This document shows positions 36,595 to 44,280 of a stretch of DNA of 64,000 bases, one piece after another. The stretch is from Desulfolinea sp964487745 (lineage in GTDB: Bacteria; Chloroflexota; Anaerolineae; Anaerolineales; Villigracilaceae): NCBI GenBank assembly GCA_964487745.1, contig CAZASG010000003.1, positions 62,001-126,000 on the forward strand. Direction: 5' to 3'. Below the pieces are notes generated by a model, which saw only the letters and a program-made list of their open reading frames with translations, had not been told where the DNA came from and ran no database searches. Position numbers and translations under genes: made by a program. Each line of letters starts with the position of its first letter. Position 1 is the stretch's first letter.

Positions 36595-36602
36595 TCATAG
36601 GG

Positions 36603-36608
36603 ATTTTA
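36603..36608 (-). promoter_or_regulatory. -10 box TAAAAT for the PDZ/GAF kinase
   Basis: GTGTAAAAT on the minus strand is an extended -10 eight bases before the ATG. The -35 is weak (TTAGTC at 15 bases). Confidence 0.45.
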
Positions 36609-36646
36609 CACTAGATTATCTTTGACTAAGATGGTTATTTCATAAC

Positions 36647-36675
36647 AAAATCGGTCTCATAGAGACCGATTTTTC
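36647..36675 (-). terminator. gyrB terminator
   Basis: AATCGGTCTC and GAGACCGATT pair around ATA, with flanking A and T tracts, 23 bases after the gyrB stop. Confidence 0.85.
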
Positions 36676-36697
36676 AAATCTGTAAGGATAATAGTGA

Positions 36698-38611
36698 TTA
36701 GATGTCAAGATTACGAACATCACGCGCATGAGTCTGGATGAAGCGTCGTCGCGGGGGGACGGCTGCTCCCATTAACATATCGAATGTTCGGTCCGCTTCG
36801 GCTGCGTCTTCGATCGTGACGAGAAGCAGGGTTCGGTTTTCGGGGTCCATCGTGGTTTCCCAGAGTTGGGTGGGGTTCATTTCGCCCAAACCCTTGTAGC
36901 GTTGCAAACCAACCTTATCAGCTTTGTCGATACTTTTTAGGAACTTCTCTTTTTCATCTTCTGTGTATACATAATGCGATTTGCGTTTATGTGTGATGAG
37001 GTAGAGTGGTGGTTGTGCTACGTAAAGATGACCGGCATCGATCAGAGGCTGCATATAGCGGAAGAAGAAAGTTAGTAGAAGGGTTCGGATATGGCTACCG
37101 TCTACGTCAGCATCAGTCATAATAATGACGCGTCCGTAGCGCAGACCTTCTACATTAAACCCTTCTCCGATGCCTGTGCCTAATGCCGAAATTAGGGCTT
37201 TAACTTCCTTGTTGCCCAAAATCTTGTCGAGGCGAGCGCGTTCTGTATTCAAGATCTTACCGCGTAGAGGCAGGATCGCCTGAAAATGGCGGTCACGTCC
37301 CTGTTTTGCAGAGCCACCAGCCGAGTCGCCCTCGACGATGTACAATTCGGTTTTATTCGAGTCGCGCTCTGAACAATCTGCCAATTTTCCAGGCAGAGTT
37401 AGACTCTCCAGCGCAGATTTTCGGATTACGAGATCGCGTGCCTTGCGGGCAGCACTGCGAGCACGCGCAGATGTGAGACATTTCTGCACGATCGCCTTTG
37501 CCGCGGAAGGATTCTCCTCCAGAAATGTGCTAAAAGCTTCGCCCACGATCTTTTGTGTGTGGGTTTGCACTTCCGGGTTCATGAGCTTCACTTTGGTCTG
37601 GCTTTCAAATTGAGGATCAGGATGTTTGATCGAAACAATAGCTGTCAGCCCTTCGCGTGTATCATCGCCGGAGAAGTTGGGGTCGTTGCCCTTGAGTAGA
37701 TTGTTCTTGCGTGCGTAATCGTTGATCACGCGTGTGAGGGCTGAGCGAAGACCGGTCAGGTGAGTACCGCCATCGATGGTATTAATGGTATTGGCAAAAG
37801 CATAGACGGATTCGCTAAAAGCATCAGTATATTGGACCGCTGCCTCAACGCTAATATCGTCGATCACTTTTTCCACATAAACTGTTTTATGCAAAGAAGC
37901 GCGGTGACGGTTCATATAGCGTACGAAGGATGTGATGCCGCCCTCGAAGTAGAAGTTCATTTCCTTATCATCACGTTCGTCTACAAAACTGATTTTTACA
38001 CCACGGGTGACGAATGCCATTTCTCGGAAACGATGGACAAGGGTTGCGAATTTATAGGTGAAATCACCTACGAAAATTGTCGGATCATACTTGAACGTTA
38101 CGGTTGTTCCCGTATTAGTGGCTTTTGTTTTGCCTGTAACTTTTACATTTGCTTGAGGATAGCCGCGCTCATAACGTTGATAATGGATTTTGCCATCGCG
38201 CTTGACTTCGACTTCGCACCAATCTGAAAGGGCGTTTACCGCGCTGACACCAACACCGTGCAGGCCGCCCGAGACCTTATACCCGCCTCCGCCAAATTTA
38301 CCACCTGCGTGGAGTTTAGTGAGCACCACTTCCAGGGCAGACTTGCCAAGTTGTGGGTGGATATCAACAGGAATACCACGACCATTATCTTTTACGCTAA
38401 CACTCTCGTCTGTATGGATGGTTACGATAATCTCATCACAAACACCGGCCAGGGCTTCGTCGATTGCGTTATCCACGACCTCATAAATGAGATGATGGAG
38501 AGCTTTAACATCCGTTCCACCGACATACATACCAGGGCGTCGACGAACGGCTTCTAAACCTTCGAGAACTTGGATATCTTTTGCTTTATACGATGCGTTT
38601 TCTTGCGCCAC
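36698..38611 (-). CDS. gyrB: DNA gyrase subunit B
   Basis: 637 residues from GTG 38611, chosen because GGAGG lies five bases upstream; a longer frame would overlap the previous gene by 58 bases. The GHKL ATPase begins with VLEGLEAVRRRPGMYVGGTD and has VDNAIDEALAG and GGLHGVGVSAVNALS. The TOPRIM part shows ELYIVEGDSAGGSAKQGRDR, LPLRGKILN and DADVDGSHIRTLLLTFF. It ends with RRRFIQTHARDVRNLDI, the standard GyrB tail. With GyrA it introduces negative supercoils. gyrA is not in the window. Confidence 0.96.
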   Translation of the reverse strand: MAQENASYKAKDIQVLEGLEAVRRRPGMYVGGTDVKALHHLIYEVVDNAIDEALAGVCDEIIVTIHTDESVSVKDNGRGIPVDIHPQLGKSALEVVLTKLHAGGKFGGGGYKVSGGLHGVGVSAVNALSDWCEVEVKRDGKIHYQRYERGYPQANVKVTGKTKATNTGTTVTFKYDPTIFVGDFTYKFATLVHRFREMAFVTRGVKISFVDERDDKEMNFYFEGGITSFVRYMNRHRASLHKTVYVEKVIDDISVEAAVQYTDAFSESVYAFANTINTIDGGTHLTGLRSALTRVINDYARKNNLLKGNDPNFSGDDTREGLTAIVSIKHPDPQFESQTKVKLMNPEVQTHTQKIVGEAFSTFLEENPSAAKAIVQKCLTSARARSAARKARDLVIRKSALESLTLPGKLADCSERDSNKTELYIVEGDSAGGSAKQGRDRHFQAILPLRGKILNTERARLDKILGNKEVKALISALGTGIGEGFNVEGLRYGRVIIMTDADVDGSHIRTLLLTFFFRYMQPLIDAGHLYVAQPPLYLITHKRKSHYVYTEDEKEKFLKSIDKADKVGLQRYKGLGEMNPTQLWETTMDPENRTLLLVTIEDAAEADRTFDMLMGAAVPPRRRFIQTHARDVRNLDI

Positions 38612-38631
38612 AAAAACCTCCAGAGGCTTTT

Positions 38632-39639
38632 CTAAACCTGTGCTGAAGTCGCTTTGGAGTTGATCTTTTCCAGAAGCGTTTCGAGCCAACTATTCATATC
38701 ACGATAATAAACAAAACTGGCAGCCAATAAAGATGTGGTAATAAAGGCATGCCCTAAAATGCTAACAAGCAGCATCCATGAAGCATCACTAGGTACTCGC
38801 CAAAGAGAGTTGAATCCTTGGCTAAGCAATAAAACCCCGAGAACAAAGAAGCTGCTGGTTGGTAGTGTAAAGCGAGAAAGATGAAAACTGCTGATGATCG
38901 AGCGTATCAGGTTTTCGTGTTTGGTAAAAATTCCGTGCGCCGAGAAGAAGAAGGGCACGATAACCCACATGGCGAAAAGTGCCAGAAAGATCAAGGCAAA
39001 TTGTGCCAAACCAGGACTGATCAATTGAAAGACACCAAACATGATCATCAAAGGTAATCCCAGCATAAATAACGCGAGAGATAAGACAATCGACAGCAAA
39101 GTGGCATTCAGGATAGTTCTTCCTGCCCAGCGCAGATCTTGTTTTTCATCTTGAACACTAACCTTGGCAACCCATGTGAAATAGATGCTTCCTAAAAACC
39201 AGCCAATGAACGTAAGAAGACAGAACCACAAAAAGAGGGTGAAGAAAGACTCTGTCTGAAATGAAGAAGGTGCTCCAAGTGGGGTTTTCCCGGGAAGGAA
39301 TTCACTCATTAGGCTGCTGATGCCAATAGGGAAGGTACGCAATAAAGAAAACAGATTGATATCTAGCAATAAGGCTTGATTCAACATATCTTGAAATTGT
39401 TCAAGCTGCTGGGCATTCGCAGTTGCAGGGATTAACTCGTTGGGATACAAGCTAGCTTGAGCTGCCAGATCTCGCAGCAAGTTATCGATACGCAAGTGGG
39501 GACCAAACCATAAAAAAATATCCAATAAGACCGGGAAAAGGATAATACCGATATGGTTGGCAGTGATGTCAAACCCCGATTTTAGGGAAGCAATTACCCC
39601 AGGAGGAGGTGTTAGCGTTTCATCTTGTGCGAATCTCAT
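38632..39639 (-). CDS. Polytopic membrane protein of unknown function
   Basis: 335 residues with about six membrane helices: NHIGIILFPVLLDIFLWFG near the N-terminus, then FLWFCLLTFIGWFLGSIYF, LLSIVLSLALFMLGLPLMIMF, FALIFLALFAMWVIVPFFF, SFFVLGVLLLSQGF and the final AFITTSLLAASFVYYRDMNSWL. I do not recognise the family with certainty; the arrangement resembles DUF4013-like or glycerophosphodiester permease-like membrane proteins. It precedes gyrB by 20 bases, so the two are probably cotranscribed from an extended -10 (TATGGTAAAAT) close to its ATG. Confidence 0.75.
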   Translation of the reverse strand: MRFAQDETLTPPPGVIASLKSGFDITANHIGIILFPVLLDIFLWFGPHLRIDNLLRDLAAQASLYPNELIPATANAQQLEQFQDMLNQALLLDINLFSLLRTFPIGISSLMSEFLPGKTPLGAPSSFQTESFFTLFLWFCLLTFIGWFLGSIYFTWVAKVSVQDEKQDLRWAGRTILNATLLSIVLSLALFMLGLPLMIMFGVFQLISPGLAQFALIFLALFAMWVIVPFFFSAHGIFTKHENLIRSIISSFHLSRFTLPTSSFFVLGVLLLSQGFNSLWRVPSDASWMLLVSILGHAFITTSLLAASFVYYRDMNSWLETLLEKINSKATSAQV

Positions 39640-39648
39640 AACCCATAA

Positions 39649-39659
39649 ATTTTACCATA
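39649..39659 (-). promoter_or_regulatory. Extended -10 for the membrane protein-gyrB unit
   Basis: TATGGTAAAAT on the minus strand closely matches TATGGTAAACT upstream of metK. It ends nine bases before the ATG, giving almost no leader. Confidence 0.5.
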
Positions 39660-39670
39660 CAGACTTGGTC

Positions 39671-39699
39671 TTGGCATCTCTTTATGAGACAGGTACAAT
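39671..39699 (+). promoter_or_regulatory. Promoter for the 39735 membrane protein
   Basis: TTGGCA, 17 bases, TACAAT: one of the best sigma-70 matches in the window. A leader of about 29 bases without a clear ribosome site follows. Confidence 0.65.
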
Positions 39700-39734
39700 G
39701 GTAATGTTCGCTTTTATAACTTGCCAAAACCCTT

Positions 39735-40547
39735 ATGAATACAAACCGTTACCTCCCAGATATTAACCGCATTAGTGTCTTGACCGCGATTGTTTTGTTG
39801 GCTCTTGCGTTGACACGCTTGCTATCAGCTGCATCATACCAATTGGGATTTCAAGCCTTTGGTCGTGTCCTGCGTTTTGATGTAGATTTACGTGTGATTA
39901 TTGTTCTGCTTGCTTCAGGACTAACCGCAACAGGGATGGATTGGTTGTTGCGTGGTCATCCGCTAATGAAGGGGAAAAACACAATAGAACATTGGCTTCT
40001 TCCAATGCTAACGGCTTTGGTTGTGGGAACCCCCTTGTATTTATTGCCTTCAGATACCTTCTGGTGGCTTGGGTTTGGTATAGGTGGCCTACTCCTGGTG
40101 TTGGTTTTTTGGGCTGAGTATGTTGTTGTTAGCCCCGGTGACACGAATTATCCCATTGCGATGGTTGTATTGACGGTCTTGTCTTTCGCCCTGTATTTGA
40201 TCATGGCTTTGGCATTGCGTTACGCAGGCGGGCGTCTTTTGCTGCTGGCACCTTTATTCTTTGCAGGTACTTTTCTCGTCAGCTTGCGGACCTTGCGCTT
40301 GCGGCTTAGAGGACGCTGGGAGATTACCTGGTCTCTTGGCATTGCCCTTGTTGGCATCCAGCTGGCGGCAGGGCTGCATTATTGGAAAATGACACCTATT
40401 CAATATGGAATGTTTTTATTAGGTATTCTATATGCGTTAACGAGTTTGGCTGCCAGCATACTTGAAGGGATGCCTTTGCGGCGCGCAGTAGCGGAACCTA
40501 TTGGGATGCTGGCTTTGGTATGGGGAATGGGTATTTGGTTCGGTTAG
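39735..40547 (+). CDS. Multi-pass membrane protein of unknown function
   Basis: 270 residues with eight or nine predicted membrane helices and few charged residues. Segments include ISVLTAIVLLALALTRLLSA, WWLGFGIGGLLLVLVFWAEY, and EPIGMLALVWGMGIWFG at the end. I do not recognise catalytic motifs; the length and layout fit a Chloroflexota-restricted membrane family. It diverges from the gyrB unit and stands alone. An inverted repeat after the stop may terminate it. Confidence 0.7.
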   Translation: MNTNRYLPDINRISVLTAIVLLALALTRLLSAASYQLGFQAFGRVLRFDVDLRVIIVLLASGLTATGMDWLLRGHPLMKGKNTIEHWLLPMLTALVVGTPLYLLPSDTFWWLGFGIGGLLLVLVFWAEYVVVSPGDTNYPIAMVVLTVLSFALYLIMALALRYAGGRLLLLAPLFFAGTFLVSLRTLRLRLRGRWEITWSLGIALVGIQLAAGLHYWKMTPIQYGMFLLGILYALTSLAASILEGMPLRRAVAEPIGMLALVWGMGIWFG

Positions 40548-40555
40548 CGGGAATG

Positions 40556-40576
40556 TAAATTCACGTGATGAATTTA
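40556..40576. repeat. Small inverted repeat downstream of the membrane protein gene
   Basis: TAAATTCA, CGTGA, TGAATTTA: 8-bp arms nine bases after the stop codon. AT-rich, without a T tract, so at best a weak terminator or protein site. Confidence 0.35.
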
Positions 40577-40680
40577 TATGGCGTGAGCAAGTTGAAAGGA
40601 GTTTGCTCCGATATCCATCTCAAGAGTAACGCTTTTTTAGAATTGGTGTTCTCATAGTCACATTATTTTCGGAGGTAAAG

Positions 40681-41355
40681 ATGCAAATTTTTCAGAGCAT
40701 TTTGGTAATGCTTCTGGCGTATTTGATCGGGTCAGTCCCTTTTGGCTTGCTAATTGTTAAAATCAGAACAGGTAAAGATGTGCGGGAAATTGAAAGCGGC
40801 CGGACAGGCGGGACGAATGCAATGCGCGCGGCTGGGTTTTGGGCTGGATTTGTAACCGCTATTCTCGATATTCTAAAAGCTGCTGCGGCTGTCTGGATCG
40901 CACGTGCTTTTAATGTTGGGGTTTGGATAGAAGTTTTTGCCCCGTTGGCAACGATTCTCGGACATAATCACTCGATTTTTCTGGCTGAACGCAAAGATGG
41001 GAAGCTACGTTTACGTGGTGGTGCGGGAGGTGCTGCCAGCGTAGGTGGAGCGATGGGTCTATGGGCTCCCGCGATCTTGATCATTTTTCCTGTTGGCTTG
41101 TTTATCTTTTTTGCTGTAGGATATGCTTCAATTACAACGATGAGTGTAGCTTTGATCGCAATGGTGATTTTTGCTGTGCGAGCTTGGTTGGGACTTTCTC
41201 CTTGGCAATATATCCTCTATGGTTTCTTTGCTGAACTTCTATTAATATGGGCATTACGCCCTAACATAAAACGCTTATTGGAAGGGAACGAACGCCTGCA
41301 TGGTTGGCGAGCCAAAGATAAAAAATGGGGAGAAGGCGAAACAATTAAAGAGTAA
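40681..41355 (+). CDS. plsY: Glycerol-3-phosphate acyltransferase PlsY-like
   Basis: 224 residues and five to six helices. PlsY landmarks are AYLIGSVPFGLLIVK at the start, the first loop ESGRTGGTNAMRAAGFWAG (usual form SGNPGATN), and LGHNHSIFL. The third glycine-rich motif, normally GGKGVAT, reads GGAGGAASVGG and lacks the lysine, so this is a divergent member. It would acylate glycerol-3-phosphate from acyl-phosphate, the step before PlsC. GGAGGT precedes the ATG. Confidence 0.82.
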   Translation: MQIFQSILVMLLAYLIGSVPFGLLIVKIRTGKDVREIESGRTGGTNAMRAAGFWAGFVTAILDILKAAAAVWIARAFNVGVWIEVFAPLATILGHNHSIFLAERKDGKLRLRGGAGGAASVGGAMGLWAPAILIIFPVGLFIFFAVGYASITTMSVALIAMVIFAVRAWLGLSPWQYILYGFFAELLLIWALRPNIKRLLEGNERLHGWRAKDKKWGEGETIKE

Positions 41356-41361
41356 CCCATC

Positions 41362-41400
41362 AAAAAAACTTCCGAGCATACTTCTTGCCCGGAAGTTTTT
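41362..41400. terminator. Bidirectional terminator
   Basis: AAAAACTTCCG and CGGAAGTTTTT enclose a 15-base loop between the convergent plsY and metallo-hydrolase genes. Confidence 0.85.
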
Positions 41401-41426
41401 CTATATAAATTTAAATTGAACTATTC

Positions 41427-42275
41427 TTACGCTGTTTCTTTTTCTGCTTCTCTAAGAGCTATTTCGTAGGCATACTTAAGGTTTTGTTCATGTAATGTGG
41501 ATGCCAGCCCGCCGAGATGGATACGGCTTTTGCCACATTTTTCAACGTCCTGTTTGGCAAGGAACTCCATTGGTGATTTTCGACGCAAAGCGGTTTTGGC
41601 AGCCTTAGTAATTATGTCTAGATACTGAAGGTTTTCATTGATCGAGGGTTCAACCTCGCCGCGCAAAATGATATCACCATGTCCCTGAACAATATTTTCC
41701 AAAGGCATCGAACGAATATGCTCGTAGAAACCGCGCATGGCCTCAATATCTCCATCGGGCAGGTAGGGAATGGGCATAAAAGCATCACCGGCAAAAAGTA
41801 CGCGGTCTTCAGCGACCAAAACAGCGATCCCATCCTCACTATGTCCCGGCGCAGGCATAATCTGCAAGTGCTTTTTGCCAATCCGCAAATTCATCACCCC
41901 GTCATCTAGCGTGATATTCGGTAAAACGATCTCCACCTGCCGAAAAGCCGAGTTTTGTTTCTTGGCTTCATCAAGCGAAGGGATACCGCGTTCGATCAAA
42001 AGTTCGCGACAGCGGGAATGTGCAATAATGATCGCATCTGGAAAGAAACAATTTCCCCACGTATGATCTGCATGATAATGCGTATTGATAATATAGCGAA
42101 TTTTCGTTTGAAGATGACGTTCAACAAAATCGCGGATCGCCAACGATTCTTCAGGAAGTGCCAAAGTATCAATTAATACCGCCCATTTAGGACCAACAAC
42201 AACGCCTGCTGTAACCTGCGCATAAACATCACTTTGGAACCAATAAACATTGTCAGAAACACGCTCACGGTGCAT
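41427..42275 (-). CDS. MBL-fold metallo-hydrolase
   Basis: 282 residues of metallo-beta-lactamase fold. The metal motif is NTHYHADHTWGN (HxHxDH), with further ligands in MPAPGHSEDG, LFAGDAF and VQGHGD. It most resembles general MBL hydrolases with a C-terminal helical extension (~235-282). Substrate is unknown. A single gene, convergent with plsY and divergent from the transposase-like signalling gene. Confidence 0.86.
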   Translation of the reverse strand: MHRERVSDNVYWFQSDVYAQVTAGVVVGPKWAVLIDTLALPEESLAIRDFVERHLQTKIRYIINTHYHADHTWGNCFFPDAIIIAHSRCRELLIERGIPSLDEAKKQNSAFRQVEIVLPNITLDDGVMNLRIGKKHLQIMPAPGHSEDGIAVLVAEDRVLFAGDAFMPIPYLPDGDIEAMRGFYEHIRSMPLENIVQGHGDIILRGEVEPSINENLQYLDIITKAAKTALRRKSPMEFLAKQDVEKCGKSRIHLGGLASTLHEQNLKYAYEIALREAEKETA

Positions 42276-42425
42276 TCAATAACCTCGCAAAATAATTTTC
42301 CTATTCATAGCATAAACGACACCCAAAAGTCAAGCTGAGTTTGGAAAACTATAGTTTTTTATAGAATTATTTATATAAACGGTCTCATTTAGCGTAAAAG
42401 CCTTTTTCCCTTACTCTAGGGCGAC

Positions 42426-42454
42426 TTGCTTCCCCGTCTTCTGCGTGATAAACT
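42426..42454 (+). promoter_or_regulatory. Promoter for the receiver/Y1-domain gene
   Basis: TTGCTT, 17 bases, TAAACT with TG one base upstream. The ATG follows after nine bases, so the transcript would have almost no leader. No ribosome site is present. Confidence 0.65.
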
Positions 42455-42463
42455 CTATCTGCT

Positions 42464-44230
42464 ATGAGTCTTTCCCTGCTTATCGTCACTCCGCAAACTA
42501 GTTTTGGCGCATATATTCGCCAAAGTCTGGAAGAAAAATCCCCGTCACATATTGTTGTCGTGGATAGTGTCGCTGCGGCATTGGAAGAATTCAAAAGTCA
42601 GAATTATACGCACGCATTTTTGGACACAGCTCTGAGAAGCGAAACCGTTCTGGACCTTGGGCTTGCTCTGCGCCAAATAGATCCGGGATTGCACCTTGTG
42701 CTGATTTCCGATGATGAAACAACCTCGCGTTTTGATGCACTGCGCCCCTGGACTTTACTCCCCAAACCTTTTTATCTCCCTGATCTTTTCCGTATTCTGG
42801 ATGACGAAGAGGCCTTTGGTGTAAGTCTTCCTGCTGCTGAGGAAAGCGACGTTGATAAAACATCTTTCCCTGAATTGGGTGGAGATCTCAGTTGGCTGCA
42901 AGATGTCAGCAAGGCTGCCCAGCATCTTACACGCCTTACGCTGGAATCTTCTGCTCAGGCTGCATTGATCATCCGCGGAGGGGAGATGTGGGCATATTCA
43001 GGCGAACTTTCTCAGGTGGCCACATCAGAGTTGGTCCAAACTGTTTCCCGTGATAAAAAAGCAGGCGATTTGCTAAAATTCATTCGCCTTGAAACTACTC
43101 AAGCGGAGCATATGCTCTATGCTACCCAGCTTGCAGAAGAGATCAACCTTGCTATGGTCTTTGATGCAGAAACCCCTTTCAGCACTATTCGGCAACAGGC
43201 GACCCATCTGGCGGAATCGCTGGCTTTCTCCCCACAAGAGGGAACTCCCCCTGGAAAACCTTCTGTTGCGAAAAAAGTAAAAAAAGATGAAGAAGAGTTG
43301 GAAGCTCTCTTTGATTTTGAGACTGGAGAGGGTGAAGATCTGCCACCTATCTCTGAAATTTTGGAAAATATCCCCAATCCTAACCCGGTTAGCGCAGCCT
43401 CCGAAGTAAAAACCAGTGCTCCTGTCTCGACACCAAGTGGTGAAAGGCAAATATCCCTTGGGGAAATGCCCTCACCTTTTGCACGAACTCGCCCTTCCAC
43501 CCCGATCAAGCGACCAGTTAGTTTTACCCGTGAATCATCACCGGCTGTTTTCCTGAACGATGCGTCGCAATCGGATGTTGATATTGATGAAACAAGACCG
43601 CAGATAGCCCGCCGCAAAAATGATGTTGATTTGGGAGCTACCCGCGTTTCAAAACCTGCTGAACGGCCTTCTACACCGATTCGTGTAAACGAAGTCGATC
43701 TGGGTGCTACACGTGTTTCGAAATCTCAAGATACATCGGAACCAGATGATGAGCTTTCAAATGCTGAGAAAGTAAAGCAAATGCGCCCGCATTCTATTAC
43801 GGAAGTGGCGGGACGTGTTTTGGTAGAACCTTCCTCGCGGGGTATGTACGACCTGACCTATGCCTGTTTGCTCCTGCCACGTTTTGGCAAACATCATCTT
43901 GCCGGTGATCTTGCCGAGCGTCTCTCCGAATGGATGCCGAATATCAGCATCGCTTTTGGCTGGCGTCTGGAATATATCTCTGTACGTCCCGATTACTTGC
44001 AGTGGGTGATTAATGTGCCACCGACTACATCTCCCGGGTATCTGATGCGTATTATCCGTAAGCAGACTTCTACAAAGATTTTTGAAGATTTCCCGCGCTT
44101 GAAGGATGAAAACCCCTCTGGTGATTTTTGGGCGCCTGGCTATCTCATTATGGGAGGCAGCCAGCCACACCCCTCCAAATTGGTCAAAGACTACATCAAG
44201 CGCACCCGTGAACGACAGGGGATGCTCTAA
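42464..44230 (+). CDS. Receiver-LC7-linker protein with inactivated IS200-type (Y1) transposase domain
   Basis: 588 residues. Residues 4-112: receiver-like, with Asp54 (AFLDTAL), Ser82 and Lys101 (LPKPF), but TP in place of the acidic pair. About 150-255: roadblock/LC7-like (AALIIRGGEMWAYSG, INLAMVFDAETPFSTIRQQA). About 260-445: charged, Ser/Thr/Pro-rich linker with repeats RPSTPI(K/R) twice, VDLGATRVSK twice and DIDETRPQ. About 460-580: Y1 transposase fold (LAERLSEW, GWRLEYISVRPD, VNVPPTTSPGYLMRIIRKQT-like run, IFEDFPRLK, FWAPGYLI, KLVKDYIKR). The catalytic DHVHL position reads DYLQW (510-514), so both HUH histidines are lost; Tyr577 remains. It cannot work as a normal transposase. DNA/RNA binding under signal control is inferred. 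Confidence 0.82.
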   Translation: MSLSLLIVTPQTSFGAYIRQSLEEKSPSHIVVVDSVAAALEEFKSQNYTHAFLDTALRSETVLDLGLALRQIDPGLHLVLISDDETTSRFDALRPWTLLPKPFYLPDLFRILDDEEAFGVSLPAAEESDVDKTSFPELGGDLSWLQDVSKAAQHLTRLTLESSAQAALIIRGGEMWAYSGELSQVATSELVQTVSRDKKAGDLLKFIRLETTQAEHMLYATQLAEEINLAMVFDAETPFSTIRQQATHLAESLAFSPQEGTPPGKPSVAKKVKKDEEELEALFDFETGEGEDLPPISEILENIPNPNPVSAASEVKTSAPVSTPSGERQISLGEMPSPFARTRPSTPIKRPVSFTRESSPAVFLNDASQSDVDIDETRPQIARRKNDVDLGATRVSKPAERPSTPIRVNEVDLGATRVSKSQDTSEPDDELSNAEKVKQMRPHSITEVAGRVLVEPSSRGMYDLTYACLLLPRFGKHHLAGDLAERLSEWMPNISIAFGWRLEYISVRPDYLQWVINVPPTTSPGYLMRIIRKQTSTKIFEDFPRLKDENPSGDFWAPGYLIMGGSQPHPSKLVKDYIKRTRERQGML

Positions 44231-44280
44231 ATAGTAGCTTCTCTTTCGTTTTCCTTTTCCCCAATACAACTCCATAACCT

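Noticed and set aside
38612..38689. Longer start for gyrB
   Set aside because: It would overlap the upstream gene by 58 bases, and GTG 38611 has GGAGG five bases before it.
42464..44230. Active REP-associated tyrosine transposase mobilising the palindromic repeats
   Set aside because: Both HUH histidines are absent and the domain is buried in a signalling fusion, so cleavage is not expected.
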